Position numbers and translations under genes: made by a program. A stretch of 64,000 bases of DNA from Bacteriovoracaceae bacterium UBA6200 (GTDB lineage Bacteria; Bdellovibrionota; Bacteriovoracia; Bacteriovoracales; Bacteriovoracaceae): NCBI GenBank assembly GCA_002422605.1, contig DISW01000013.1:34105-98104 (forward strand). The letters are read 5' to 3'. Position 1 is the first letter of the stretch, and each line of letters begins with the position of its first letter. Below the pieces are notes generated by a model. That model was not told where the DNA came from and did not search any database. It worked only from the letters and a program-made list of their open reading frames with translations. This document shows, piece by piece, positions 32,907 through 41,266 of this stretch.

Positions 32907-34385
32907 ATGAAAAACGCTATTGCGGGTAAAGTATCTTATTTCATTTTGACGTTCGTTTTCCTCATCATTATTGCCAGCTTCCTATTTGGTGGTTTCGGCA
33001 ATATCTCAATAGGAACCTCTCAAAACGTAGCCGAAGTTGATGGAACCCCCATCAATTTCAGAGAGTACCAAACGGCCTTAAATCGTCAGGTAGAATTCTT
33101 TAATCAGATGATGGGCGGCTCCGGTATGACCCAGAAACAGATGGAAGAGATGGGTATCAAGCAATCAGTACTCAATGGTCTTATCCAACAAAAGCTCATC
33201 CTCAATGCTGCTGACGAGCTAGGATTCGTTGTGTCATTAGATGAGATTAAAAACGAAATCAAAAATTTGCCTTACTTCCAGACAAACGGCCAATTTGACG
33301 TAAATCTTTACCGAAATATGCTTCAGGCCAATGGCTATATTCCTTCTCAGTTTGAAGAATTGGTGAGCAGTGATCTCAAGCAGAAGAAAATTGACGAGCT
33401 TTTTAATAGCCTGATTGTTTCAGAGAATTACGCTCAGGACATTATTAAGTTCAAGGGAACTCAAGTAACAGTTCAAGGAGTGAAGATTTCAAGACAAGCT
33501 CTGACTCCCCTAATTTCAATCTCTGCCCAAGAAGTTAAAGATTTTCTGGCCCAACCTGAATCTGAGAAGATCTTGGAATCGGCCTATAATGAAAACCTTG
33601 CAACTTACCAAAAACCTGAAGAAGTTAAGGCTCGCCATATTCTAATTGCTGGTCCGGACGCTGAAAGCTTAGAGAAGGCCAAGGCCATTCGGGCCCGAGT
33701 TAATGCGAAAAACTTCAAAGAGATTGCTGAAAAAGAAACTCAGGATCCAACAGGTAAAAGCAATGGTGGGGATCTTGGCTGGTTCTCTTCAGGAAGAATG
33801 GTTCCAGAATTCGAAACAGCTGCCTTTGGCATGAAAAAAGGCGAGATCTCTGAACCTATAAAAACTCAATTTGGATACCATATTATCTTGGTTGAAGATA
33901 AGAAAGCGGCTGAAATTAAGCCGATTGAAAGTGTGAAGGAGGAGTTGGCCCGAATTTCTATCCAAAAAACTAAAACTCAGGATTTGGACGGCCTACTAAA
34001 GGCAACTGCTGAAAAAATTAAAACGGCCCTAGAGCAGAATAACTTCGCTGCTGCCGAGTCGATTGCGAAACAAGTAAATGGGCAAATCTTCAAAAATACT
34101 GACGTCAATCAATACGATCAGACATTGGTTTCATCTCCTCTTTCACCCAGCGAAGCTGATCAAATTTTCAAAGCTTCAACTGGAGCAGTTTTGGACTTCG
34201 GTAATCCGGGTACAATTTTCATGTTGAAAGTAGTGGGACAGAAGGCTCCTGAGACTAAAACTTCTGAGCAGTTAAAGGCAGAACTGGCCTCTCAAAGTCA
34301 GCAATTTTCAAGAAAAGTGAGAGATGAAATTGTAAAAACAATGAATAACAAGGCAAAGGTTGTCACAAACCAAAGTTTGTTATAA
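32907..34385 (+). CDS. PpiD/SurA-type periplasmic peptidyl-prolyl isomerase and chaperone
   Basis: A 492-residue membrane-anchored foldase. One N-terminal transmembrane helix (ISYFILTFVFLIIIASFLFGG-like, residues 8-30) is followed by a SurA_N chaperone region (VAEVDGTPINFREYQTALN). A parvulin domain occupies about residues 241-335 (KARHILIAG ... DLGWFSSGRMVPEFETAAF ... FGYHIILVED), then a C-terminal chaperone part. PpiD folds outer-membrane proteins near the Sec exit. It is shorter than E. coli PpiD (623 residues). AAGGA precedes the ATG. Ferredoxin follows after 25 nt. Confidence 0.92.
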   Translation: MKNAIAGKVSYFILTFVFLIIIASFLFGGFGNISIGTSQNVAEVDGTPINFREYQTALNRQVEFFNQMMGGSGMTQKQMEEMGIKQSVLNGLIQQKLILNAADELGFVVSLDEIKNEIKNLPYFQTNGQFDVNLYRNMLQANGYIPSQFEELVSSDLKQKKIDELFNSLIVSENYAQDIIKFKGTQVTVQGVKISRQALTPLISISAQEVKDFLAQPESEKILESAYNENLATYQKPEEVKARHILIAGPDAESLEKAKAIRARVNAKNFKEIAEKETQDPTGKSNGGDLGWFSSGRMVPEFETAAFGMKKGEISEPIKTQFGYHIILVEDKKAAEIKPIESVKEELARISIQKTKTQDLDGLLKATAEKIKTALEQNNFAAAESIAKQVNGQIFKNTDVNQYDQTLVSSPLSPSEADQIFKASTGAVLDFGNPGTIFMLKVVGQKAPETKTSEQLKAELASQSQQFSRKVRDEIVKTMNNKAKVVTNQSLL

Positions 34386-34410
34386 ATTGTGGCTCCCGTA
34401 GGAGTGAAAT

Positions 34411-34641
34411 ATGGCAGATAAAACAGCACGCTTTAAAGAGAATGTTCCAGGTAGTTATTACGTAGACGATTCTTGTATTGCTTGCGATGCCTGCTGTGTG
34501 GAAGCTCCTAAACACTTTGTGATGAACGATGACGATGGCCATGCCTACGTTACGATTCAACCCCAAACCCCAGAAGAAATTCAAGATGCTGAAAACGCCT
34601 TGGCCGCTTGTCCGGTCGAGGCGATCGGTAACAACGGTTAG
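34411..34641 (+). CDS. Single-cluster [4Fe-4S] ferredoxin
   Basis: A 76-residue ferredoxin with one cluster motif: CIACDAC followed by a distal CPVEAIG. The remaining sequence is acidic (NDDDGHAY). This is the Fd-I type of small electron carrier seen in Bacillus and deltaproteobacteria. AGGAG lies 6 nt before the ATG. Its stop overlaps the converging lipoprotein gene by 4 bp. The redox partner is not in the window. Confidence 0.93.
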   Translation: MADKTARFKENVPGSYYVDDSCIACDACCVEAPKHFVMNDDDGHAYVTIQPQTPEEIQDAENALAACPVEAIGNNG

Positions 34642-34847
34642 TCTAACTCTTCCTCTTTAACTTCTTCTCGAATGGCTTCGCTCGTCCTTTCGCGCTGATC
34701 CTGCTCGCGTTGCATTTCCAGTTCTTCGCGCTCAAACTCGAATTCTTCCTGTTGCTCAGGACTCAAATCAGGAGCCTTTCGTTCTTCATCGTTGGTACAA
34801 CCTAAAAGAGAAAAACCTATAATGGTAATGAAGGTTATCAGTTTCAT
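34638..34847 (-). CDS. Small acidic lipoprotein, unknown function
   Basis: A 69-residue protein with a lipobox SLLGC at residues 13-17; the mature chain begins CTNDEER. The remaining 50 residues are almost all Glu, Gln, Arg and Leu and probably form a single long charged helix (EFEFEREELEMQREQDQRER). Lpp-like spacer or adaptor roles are possible. GAGGGA precedes the ATG. Confidence 0.75.
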   Translation of the reverse strand: MKLITFITIIGFSLLGCTNDEERKAPDLSPEQQEEFEFEREELEMQREQDQRERTSEAIREEVKEEELD

Positions 34848-34939
34848 GAATCCCTCCTTAAAAAAAGTTTACTCCTATCGCAGAAGGTTTTTTTTAAATT
34901 TGGCCGAAGATGAGGCGACAAACCTGATTGGTTACTTCT

Positions 34940-36280
34940 TTAAAAGAAATAAGACCCTGAAAGAGTGACGGCATAAGCTTTGGCACTGGAAACCCCTTCA
35001 ACGGCTTTAACGATAGTGCCGTTTGCATTTTGAGCGGCGGCCGAAGCGCCTTTTCCAGACCCTTCATAATACTCAGCTGCTCCATCAATACGAAAATGAT
35101 CAAAAGCACGGCCGGCACCCAGATAAAAGTGATGGAAATTTCCAGGGGCCGCATTGGTAGATCCGGCAAACTTCCTGTTAGTTACAGGAAGCGTGAAAAC
35201 ATACCCTCCACCTAATATCCATTTTTCAATCGAAGTGTTGGTCCAACCAATTTTAAAGTCATGCATATCATGCCATTTAAAAATTTGGTCAGGAGTATCC
35301 ATAACGGCTTCGGTAGGATCGGTCATCGTTCCATCAATTCTCATGGCTTCATTGTTAGAATATTCTGTCCAGGTATATTCTAAATAGAGTGTATTGTTAT
35401 TTGTTATCTGGCGATTAAAAGAAAAGGTCAAAGCTTCCGGCAGAGATGTTGAAAAATCCGTGCGTGATCCTTTCATATCATAGATTTGTCCAGCATTAAG
35501 TCCGGTAGCACCTGCTCCAGCATTGGAATAAACAATTTTGCCACTGGCGTCCCCTCGAAGATCAATGTTGAATTTGCTTCGATAATTAACTCCAAGGCCC
35601 GTTCTTTTATCATCTGAAGTGTATTTAAGGCCCAGAATAAAGGCCCCAAGAGAGAAGCTATCCATTTCTTCGAAGGCCACTTCATTCACCGCTAACACGG
35701 TATCATCAGGGGCCCGAATAACTTGAATATCTCCAATGTCAGCTCTCACATAATCGGCACGTAAAGTGGCGCCTAAAGTGAGATTAGAATTTAGTTTACG
35801 AGCATAGCCTAGACCCACTTCCATCATCATCATCTTGGCGAAGGCATCAGGCTTGAAACCTGTAAATTCCGTTCCTAAAGCCTCTAAATTGACGTTATCA
35901 AACCCCACGTTAAGTCCACCCACAGTATAGAGGCCAAGTCCGAAGGCGCTTTGAGCGTCTATTTGTTGAGCATACATAATGGCAACAGGAGTAACTGGAA
36001 AAGGAGTATTAGTGACTGTTTGATTATCTTCAATAATGGCCGCACCTAAAGTGTTACTGGCGACACTGAGAGCACCTGAGAATTCTTTCTTTTCAGCCTG
36101 GATTAATCCAGCTGGATTAAAATACAAAGCTTCAGCACCAGTCACTGATGACGTATAAGCACCTCCCCGTTGGGCCGCTTTAGCAGACCAAAGGACCGGT
36201 TTTTCGAAACCTCCGGCAGCAAAAGCAGATGCAGACGAGAAGATGAAACAAATATTTAAGATAATTTTAATTTTTTCCAT
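34940..36280 (-). CDS. OmpP1/FadL/TodX-family outer-membrane transporter
   Basis: A 446-residue beta-barrel. A signal peptide (MEKIKIILNICFIFSSASAFA) precedes the family N-terminal plug sequence: GGAYTSSVTGAEALYFNPAGL, with the NPAG tetrad. Amphipathic strands follow throughout, and the last residue pair is FF, as needed for Bam recognition. FadL-type proteins import long-chain fatty acids or hydrophobic aromatics. The start at 36280 follows TAGGA by 8 nt; an ATG at 36289 has no spacer. Transcription is monocistronic. Confidence 0.92.
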   Translation of the reverse strand: MEKIKIILNICFIFSSASAFAAGGFEKPVLWSAKAAQRGGAYTSSVTGAEALYFNPAGLIQAEKKEFSGALSVASNTLGAAIIEDNQTVTNTPFPVTPVAIMYAQQIDAQSAFGLGLYTVGGLNVGFDNVNLEALGTEFTGFKPDAFAKMMMMEVGLGYARKLNSNLTLGATLRADYVRADIGDIQVIRAPDDTVLAVNEVAFEEMDSFSLGAFILGLKYTSDDKRTGLGVNYRSKFNIDLRGDASGKIVYSNAGAGATGLNAGQIYDMKGSRTDFSTSLPEALTFSFNRQITNNNTLYLEYTWTEYSNNEAMRIDGTMTDPTEAVMDTPDQIFKWHDMHDFKIGWTNTSIEKWILGGGYVFTLPVTNRKFAGSTNAAPGNFHHFYLGAGRAFDHFRIDGAAEYYEGSGKGASAAAQNANGTIVKAVEGVSSAKAYAVTLSGSYFF

Positions 36281-36315
36281 AAGTATCATCCTATTCAGGT
36301 CGGTGACACTTGGAA

Positions 36316-36353
36316 AGAAAAAAAAGGGAATCGCCTTTCGACGATTCCCTTTA
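36316..36353 (-). terminator. Rho-independent terminator of flgE
   Basis: On the minus strand AAGGGAATCG (36351-36342) and CGATTCCCTT (36333-36324) form a 10-bp stem with an 8-nt loop, followed by TTTTTTTTCTTT. It closes the flagellar locus. Confidence 0.88.
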
Positions 36354-36387
36354 TAGGAGTGTTAAAATCTAGGAGTAAGAGTTTCTA

Positions 36388-37671
36388 TTATCTCTTAATA
36401 TTCAGAACTTCTTGTAACATCTGGTCTGATGTTGTGATTGTTCTGGTGTTGGCCTGGAAGTTACGTTGAGCGGCCATGAGACCAATAAACTCATTGGCGA
36501 TATCTACGTTTGATTGCTCAATCGACTTTGCCAGAACTTCACCGCGACCATCAGCGCCCGGCTTACCAAGAGCTGCCTGACCAGACTTACGCGTTTCTTT
36601 GAAAAGGTTCTTACCAGTCTTGAATAGACCTTCGTTGTTTTCAAATTTTGCAATTGCAATCTGACCGAGATCGCGCTGTTGACCGTTATCATACACGGCA
36701 GTTAAAACACCATCATCATTGAACGACATAGAAGATAAAGTCGCTGCAGATGAACCGTCAGCATTGTGGCGAGAAACAGATGATTTCGAGCCGTACTGAG
36801 TAGAAGCATCTAGACCAGTACCACCTTCTTTAATTGTTTCACCGAAGTTAAATCCAATTTGCTGATTAGGAAGTGCCCCTTTATTGAAGTTGAAAGCATT
36901 CATTCCAGGGATTTCTTCCTGAAGAACACCTTTTTGGTCGAACTTCAATTGACCATTCCCCATTTCCATCATTTTACCAGGGATTCCATTGGCAGCATCA
37001 GCACCGTCAACCATTGCATGGTATTCCCAAGTTGCGCCATCAGCTTGCTTGTTGAAATAAACAGTTACCAGACGAGCAGTACCGACAGAATCAAATACTG
37101 TAAGTGAAGTATTGAAGTTTGACGTTTTATCAGGATTGGCCGGATCGAAAACTTTTACGCCGTCACGAGAATCAAGGTTCATTCTCATTGTAACTTCTGA
37201 CGTGGGAGTTGCAGGAATATTTGTATTACCTAATTTAATAGCATCTTTTTTATTAGTGATGGCACCTTTCTCATCCGGCATGAAGCCTTGAACTTTGTAA
37301 CCATCACTATTAACCATGTGCCCATCTTTATCAAAGTGGAAAGCACCATCACGAGTATAACCTTTACCAAACGGTGCATCGACTTCGAAGAAACCGTTAC
37401 CGTTGATCGCAAGGTCAGTAATGCTTTGAGTACGAGAAACAGTCCCCTGAGTAAACTGAGGAGTAATGTGAGCAAGCTTTGTACCTGAACCCATCTGGTC
37501 ACCGCCATCAATCCCTTTTAGAGAATTGGCGAGCATGTCCTGGAATTCTGCGCGAGAAGATTTGAAACCATGTGTGCCGGCGTTTGCGATGTTATCACCG
37601 ATAACACCCATTGATGAACCTGCTGCGTTTAGACCTGTAACACCGATGTTAAAAGACGAAAGAATACTCAT
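36388..37671 (-). CDS. flgE: Flagellar hook protein FlgE
   Basis: A 427-residue hook subunit. The N-terminal MSILSSFNIGVTGLNAAGSS and DNIANAGTHGFKSSRAEFQD are the rod-hook family signature. The central domain (about 85-330) is the FlgE core, and the C-terminal VDIANEFIGLMAAQRNFQAN is the matching D0 helix. FlgE polymerises outside the cell after FlgD capping. The start at 37671 is set by AGGAGG 7 nt upstream; an in-frame ATG at 37758 would lie upstream of the predicted sigma-54 start site. It is last in the locus. Confidence 0.97.
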   Translation of the reverse strand: MSILSSFNIGVTGLNAAGSSMGVIGDNIANAGTHGFKSSRAEFQDMLANSLKGIDGGDQMGSGTKLAHITPQFTQGTVSRTQSITDLAINGNGFFEVDAPFGKGYTRDGAFHFDKDGHMVNSDGYKVQGFMPDEKGAITNKKDAIKLGNTNIPATPTSEVTMRMNLDSRDGVKVFDPANPDKTSNFNTSLTVFDSVGTARLVTVYFNKQADGATWEYHAMVDGADAANGIPGKMMEMGNGQLKFDQKGVLQEEIPGMNAFNFNKGALPNQQIGFNFGETIKEGGTGLDASTQYGSKSSVSRHNADGSSAATLSSMSFNDDGVLTAVYDNGQQRDLGQIAIAKFENNEGLFKTGKNLFKETRKSGQAALGKPGADGRGEVLAKSIEQSNVDIANEFIGLMAAQRNFQANTRTITTSDQMLQEVLNIKR

Positions 37672-37735
37672 ACCTGTCCCTCCTAGACCCTGGCGAGGGG
37701 ATTTGAGCGCTACGGGCTCGCATCCAGTGGCTTCC

Positions 37736-37752
37736 AGAAAAGGACCAGCCAA
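37736..37752 (-). promoter_or_regulatory. Sigma-54 promoter-like site upstream of flgE
   Basis: Read on the minus strand, TTGGCTGG-TCCT-TTTCT matches TTGGCACR-N4-TTGCW in the -24 TTGGC and in spacing, with TTTC at -12. The predicted start near 37725 gives a leader of about 54 nt. Sigma-54 control of hook genes is standard in many proteobacteria, and a canonical activator gene is present at 56521. A CTG..GCGAG/CTCGC..CAG stem (37690-37727) overlaps the leader. Confidence 0.55.
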
Positions 37753-37787
37753 CCTCATTCCAAATTAATATTAAAAACCTATGCTAC

Positions 37788-37807
37788 TCGACTCACTCCT
37801 AAGTCGA
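37788..37807. promoter_or_regulatory. Inverted repeat near -73 of the flgE promoter
   Basis: TCGACT, an 8-nt spacer, and AGTCGA form a perfect 6-bp inverted repeat between the TIGR02530-type gene and the flgE promoter. The position suits an activator site; it could also be a weak terminator, but no T-run follows. Confidence 0.35.
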
Positions 37808-37808
37808 T

Positions 37809-38243
37809 TTACATCATAAATATCGTCGAATCGATTTTGGTAAATACGTTCTCATTCATGCTGTTTTTATCCACTGCTGTTACGACCGTGTTTTTATCCA
37901 CGTCGACCACATAGGCCGCTTTGTTCGTAATCACCAGGGAGTCATGACCGCCTTTTGTGCGTAACTTACCCATCGCTTCTTTAAGCTTCATGTACTCATT
38001 TCCATCAAGCTCTATATTTCTCTCCTGCAATCTTTTCATTGCGTGAGTGGAAACATTAACATCCTGGCCTACATGCTTCGGGCCGACCTGCGGCTGACGA
38101 AGATCCTGTTGAGAAAGTTGATCGACCAGACCTTTAAATTCACTCTTCTCTCCCTGCTTAAGGGCGTTTGCTTTCTCTGCCTTCTGAACATCAGAAGGAA
38201 GGGAAGAAACGTTAGGAATAAGAAGCGAATTAACTTTACTCAT
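37809..38243 (-). CDS. Flagellar operon protein, TIGR02530 type
   Basis: A 144-residue cytosolic protein. The C-terminal 80 residues match the flagellar-operon family that lies between flgD and flgE in many bacteria: THAMKRLQERNIELDGNEY, MGKLRTKGGHDSLVI and AYVVDVDKNTVVTAVDKN. The N-terminal 60 residues are linker-like. Its precise role in hook assembly is not established. Start and stop codons overlap flgD (TAATG). Confidence 0.9.
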   Translation of the reverse strand: MSKVNSLLIPNVSSLPSDVQKAEKANALKQGEKSEFKGLVDQLSQQDLRQPQVGPKHVGQDVNVSTHAMKRLQERNIELDGNEYMKLKEAMGKLRTKGGHDSLVITNKAAYVVDVDKNTVVTAVDKNSMNENVFTKIDSTIFMM

Positions 38244-39172
38244 TAGTCATAAATTCCTGTGTTGTCAGAATAAGCATTCATTGCCTGCTCTGGAGAAACA
38301 CTTTTCGCATTAACTGCGTTATTCAATTTTATCGAACCATTCTGCCCCGACAAGCCGGAATTTACTGCCTGTGCTGCATTTTGCATATGAGTCTGTGATT
38401 CAGCTGTATGAAAGCTCTGCACATCTCTTAAATAAACTTTTTGACCATTAACTGTAAGAACAGGTTCACCTTCATCAAACATCACTGATTGAACAGTACC
38501 TGTCGCTTCAGTTCTCGTCCCTACTTCGTTGCCCATATTATCCCAGGCCTTCACCTGAGCACGGTAAGTTCCCTTCACTGCCGGAGAACCATCCAGGGCC
38601 ACACCATCCCAAGTAACTTGATGTGATCCTTGAGACATACCATCTTTCCAGATTTCACCCATAACGTTGTTCTTCTCATCAAGTACACGAACCATGACCT
38701 TAGAAGCATCACCATCGAGTTTGAAAAGAACATCACCCGGGTCGCCGGAATTTTTTAAATGAATGGATGAGCCAGTGGTAACAATTTTTTTACCGACAAA
38801 AGAAGCAGCATAGAATTTATCCTGCATCCCCTGGGCCTTATTCCCTTCATCAAACTTTTTATTTAAATTAGAGAGCTGCTCGAGTTGAGAGAACTGAGCA
38901 AGTTCACCAGTCATCTTACTTTGATCCATCGGATTCATCGGATCCTGGTGCTGAAGCTGGAAAGTAAGGAGTTTCAAAAACTCATCTTTCCCCATCTGAT
39001 TATGAGCGCCTTCTTTAAAGACTTCATTTGTAGGCTTGCGGCCTGTCGCCTTATTGATGATGTCTTCGCGCATTTGCGCTTCACTTTTAGTGCCCGCAAG
39101 TTTGCGAGGTCCCATTGTGACCTGCTTATACTGCATCTCTTGCGGAGAAACTGGGCGTCCGATTTCGGCCAT
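38243..39172 (-). CDS. flgD: Flagellar hook-capping protein FlgD
   Basis: A 309-residue scaffold that caps the growing hook. The N-terminal export and capping segment KDEFLKLLTFQLQHQDPMNP followed by QLEQLSNLN is diagnostic. A FlgD-type tudor/Ig-like region follows at about 125-240 (GDPGDVLFKLDGDASKVMVRVLD ... WDGVALDGSPAVKGTYRAQVKA). The C-terminal 70 residues are Asn/Ser/Gln-rich. The start overlaps the fliK stop; AAGGAAG lies upstream. Confidence 0.96.
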   Translation of the reverse strand: MAEIGRPVSPQEMQYKQVTMGPRKLAGTKSEAQMREDIINKATGRKPTNEVFKEGAHNQMGKDEFLKLLTFQLQHQDPMNPMDQSKMTGELAQFSQLEQLSNLNKKFDEGNKAQGMQDKFYAASFVGKKIVTTGSSIHLKNSGDPGDVLFKLDGDASKVMVRVLDEKNNVMGEIWKDGMSQGSHQVTWDGVALDGSPAVKGTYRAQVKAWDNMGNEVGTRTEATGTVQSVMFDEGEPVLTVNGQKVYLRDVQSFHTAESQTHMQNAAQAVNSGLSGQNGSIKLNNAVNAKSVSPEQAMNAYSDNTGIYD

Positions 39173-40353
39173 TACGCAGCTTCCTTGTTAAAGAGATTCC
39201 AGAGTTCTTGACGGCGCTCTTGCTCATGACGGCGCTGGTTTTGTTCTGATCCGAATTGCTTATCCGCTCCCTGATGCTGGTTTCTTCCAGACTGAGAACC
39301 GAAATCAAAATCGTTTTTCGCGAGTTGTGTTGGAGTTTCCACTTTCACGTCAGAAATATTTAAACCTGCATTAGTCAAATGCATGAGAAGTTCTTTTGAG
39401 TTCTGCTGGAAGAAAGTTTTCCCTTCAGCTGAGTGAGTGCCGATGTTAACAGCGATGGATTCATGATTCACACCAGATTTACTGACAGTAATGTCAATTA
39501 AACCAAGATCATCATGCTTCATTCTCATGTTCACCGTTGGTTCACCGGCGGTCTTCGCCTGCATCGTATAATCAGTGATCTGATTTATGATCTCGCTGGT
39601 ATTCGTAGTTTTGATATTAGACATATCAAAGATCTTTGGAGCAGCCTGAGTTTCATTTACTGTTGGAGTCCCCTGCTGTTCATTCATCATGTTTAAAATG
39701 AACTGTTGAGAATTCACACCAGAGCCTTCAACGCTCGTAATATCTTTCATGACTTCAGTGGACTTAAGTCCATTTTCTAAAATCGCTTTCTGCTGTTGTT
39801 CTGGAAGAACTTTCATGCCGTAAGCATTAGGAATAGATTTCTTTGCTACCAGATTTTTCTGAACAACAAAGTCTTCCATATTCATAAGCTGCGGATCAAT
39901 TTCAGTTTGAGCAAAATCAATTGATGGAGCACGTCCCTGAGCTGCTGCAACTTTTGGAGTCTTAAGCATCGCCTGAAGGATCTCGGCTTTAACTTCAGGA
40001 GCATCAACTTCTGCCACTTCCTGAAGCTCTACTCCAGGAATAGTTCCTTCAACCAATTTAGGTCGAATCAAATTTTCCACATCTTTGGTAAGAGATGGAT
40101 CAAATACTTTAGGTGATGAGCTGTCGGCTTTTTCTTCAGATTTAATAAGATTAGTTGGTAACTCTAGAACTTGCTCAGCCGATACTTCAACCGGCGCCAC
40201 TTCAACGTCTAAGGCCAAGCTTGCTTCAAGCTCATTCGCAAAGTCCTGAGCTTCTAACGACCCTTCAAGTTCCAAAAGTTCATTTGGATTTGCGCCTTCA
40301 ACACTCTTCAGTGCTTTGGGATCGATCGATTGAATTTGAGCTGCCTGAATCAT
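39172..40353 (-). CDS. fliK: Flagellar hook-length control protein FliK
   Basis: A 393-residue protein. The first 250 residues are low-complexity, rich in Glu, Val, Lys and Gln, as expected for the molecular ruler. The Flg_hook C-terminal domain spans about 265-345: TVNMRMKHDDLGLIDITVSK, VNIGTHSAEGKTFFQQN and LLMHLTNAGLNISDVKV. It stops hook export at set length by switching FlhB. The tail is Gln/Arg-rich. AAGG lies 5 nt before the ATG. Upstream, toward motE, is the RAYT block, so this may be the first gene of a separate hook transcript. Confidence 0.9.
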   Translation of the reverse strand: MIQAAQIQSIDPKALKSVEGANPNELLELEGSLEAQDFANELEASLALDVEVAPVEVSAEQVLELPTNLIKSEEKADSSSPKVFDPSLTKDVENLIRPKLVEGTIPGVELQEVAEVDAPEVKAEILQAMLKTPKVAAAQGRAPSIDFAQTEIDPQLMNMEDFVVQKNLVAKKSIPNAYGMKVLPEQQQKAILENGLKSTEVMKDITSVEGSGVNSQQFILNMMNEQQGTPTVNETQAAPKIFDMSNIKTTNTSEIINQITDYTMQAKTAGEPTVNMRMKHDDLGLIDITVSKSGVNHESIAVNIGTHSAEGKTFFQQNSKELLMHLTNAGLNISDVKVETPTQLAKNDFDFGSQSGRNQHQGADKQFGSEQNQRRHEQERRQELWNLFNKEAA

Positions 40354-40738
40354 TTATACCTTAGCGTTTATTACTAATTGGTCCTACCACTCTATTCTTC
40401 CACACTTCCTCCATGTTTTTGAAGCCGGGCAATAACTTCCGAAATCTTTAGTTTTATTATTAAAACGGCAAAAATTGCCTTGAATTAGGCGGTTTTTTCT
40501 AGGGTTAAGGGTGTGTGTGTATTTTTGAGAAGTGGATCACTGGCTTTTTCAAGTGTGGATCTCTGCCTTTTGCAAGAGAGAACCTCTACCTTTTTCAAGA
40601 GAGAACCTCTGCCCTTTTCAAGAGAGAACCTCTGCCCTTTTCAAGAGAGAACCTCTGCCCTTTTCAAAAGCGACACTTTCTAACCATCACCATCAAAGGC
40701 ATTGGCCCACTCTGACAATAAGGAACATAAATCTAAGA
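40354..40738. other. Intergenic region between fliK and the RAYT gene
   Basis: About 385 bp with no real gene. From the fliK side it holds the fliK ribosome site, then an AT-rich stretch with a terminator-like stem on the plus strand at about 40461-40486 (AAAATTGCCT and AGGCGGTTTT with a 6-nt loop, then T-run). A (GT) tract at 40511-40520 and the 23-bp tandem repeats follow. The promoter for fliK-flgD-flgE should lie here if the RAYT insertion broke the operon; no clear -24/-12 or -35/-10 was found. Confidence 0.5.
40551..40665 (+). repeat. 23-bp tandem repeat, five copies, next to a RAYT gene
   Basis: Five head-to-tail units of 23 bp begin at 40551, 40574, 40597, 40620 and 40643. The last three are identical, the second differs by two bases, and the first is degenerate. 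A partial unit follows at 40666 and a diverged 21-bp one precedes at 40530. Each full unit contains AGAG-AAC-CTCT, a small palindrome. Placement directly 5' of a RAYT transposase suggests these are its target or REP-like elements. Translation in all three frames stays open because 23 is not a multiple of 3, which explains spurious frames here. Confidence 0.85.
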
Positions 40739-41266
40739 ATGAAAAAACAACTCGTTTTAAATCTCTATCAAGGTAAACATGGTGGACGAAGGCCAAATTC
40801 AGGAAGAAGAAGAATTCATAGTAACGGTGTGGCCCATAGAACAAGAGAGAAAGTTACAGCTCACACTCCGGTCCATATCAACTTTAAGTACAGATCCTAT
40901 ATCCAAACAGCAAGGATTCTGGAAATCCTTAACATCGGCTTTCAGAACGCTTTAAAACACCAATTCCAGGTCACCCACTTCGCCCTTCAGTCAAATCACA
41001 TCCACATCATTGCAGAAGCAAAAAACAATGAAACCCTTGTCAGAGGAATGCGGTCTTTAACGAATACGATTGTAAAAAGAATTGATAAAGGGTCACTCCA
41101 ACTCGAGCGCTATCATCTCCGTGTATTACGGACTCCGCAAGAAACAAGCAATGCTGTTTCTTACGTTTTAAATAACGAGTTTAAACATACAGGAAAGACC
41201 AATAAAAATTTTTCGGGAAAATTATCAGAGGGAAAATGCTGGTTATTAAAAACTACTTCTTCATAA
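40739..41266 (+). CDS. REP-associated tyrosine transposase (RAYT, Y1 HUH family)
   Basis: A 175-residue single-domain Y1 transposase. The HUH metal motif is HIHII at 87-91 within FALQSNHIHIIAEA, and the candidate nucleophile is Tyr142 in ETSNAVSYVLNNEFKH. The basic N-terminus (HGGRRPNSGRRRIHS) is typical of RAYTs in this bacterial group. Such proteins cut and join single-stranded DNA at REP hairpins and are usually domesticated rather than autonomous. The ATG at 40739 is preferred; open frame upstream is repeat DNA. AAGGA lies 12 nt away, so initiation may be weak. It runs against the flagellar genes and overlaps the motE-like 3' end by 14 bp. Confidence 0.9.
   Translation: MKKQLVLNLYQGKHGGRRPNSGRRRIHSNGVAHRTREKVTAHTPVHINFKYRSYIQTARILEILNIGFQNALKHQFQVTHFALQSNHIHIIAEAKNNETLVRGMRSLTNTIVKRIDKGSLQLERYHLRVLRTPQETSNAVSYVLNNEFKHTGKTNKNFSGKLSEGKCWLLKTTSS

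Noticed and set aside
34894..35169. Minus-strand 91-residue frame overlapping the fadL-like gene
   Set aside because: It is a shifted-frame shadow of the beta-barrel gene and has no ribosome site or domain.
37672..37760. tRNA or known riboswitch in the flgE leader
   Set aside because: The region has a T-loop-like CTCAAATCC but the flanking bases cannot form a T-stem, there is no acceptor stem, and no c-di-GMP aptamer core is seen; a sigma-54 promoter explains part of it.
40551..40665. CRISPR array
   Set aside because: The 23-bp units are directly adjacent with no spacers, and no cas genes are present.
40515..40738. Open frames across the 23-bp repeats joining in frame to the RAYT gene
   Set aside because: The unit length is not a multiple of three and contains no stops, so all frames stay open; the Y1 domain begins at the ATG at 40739.
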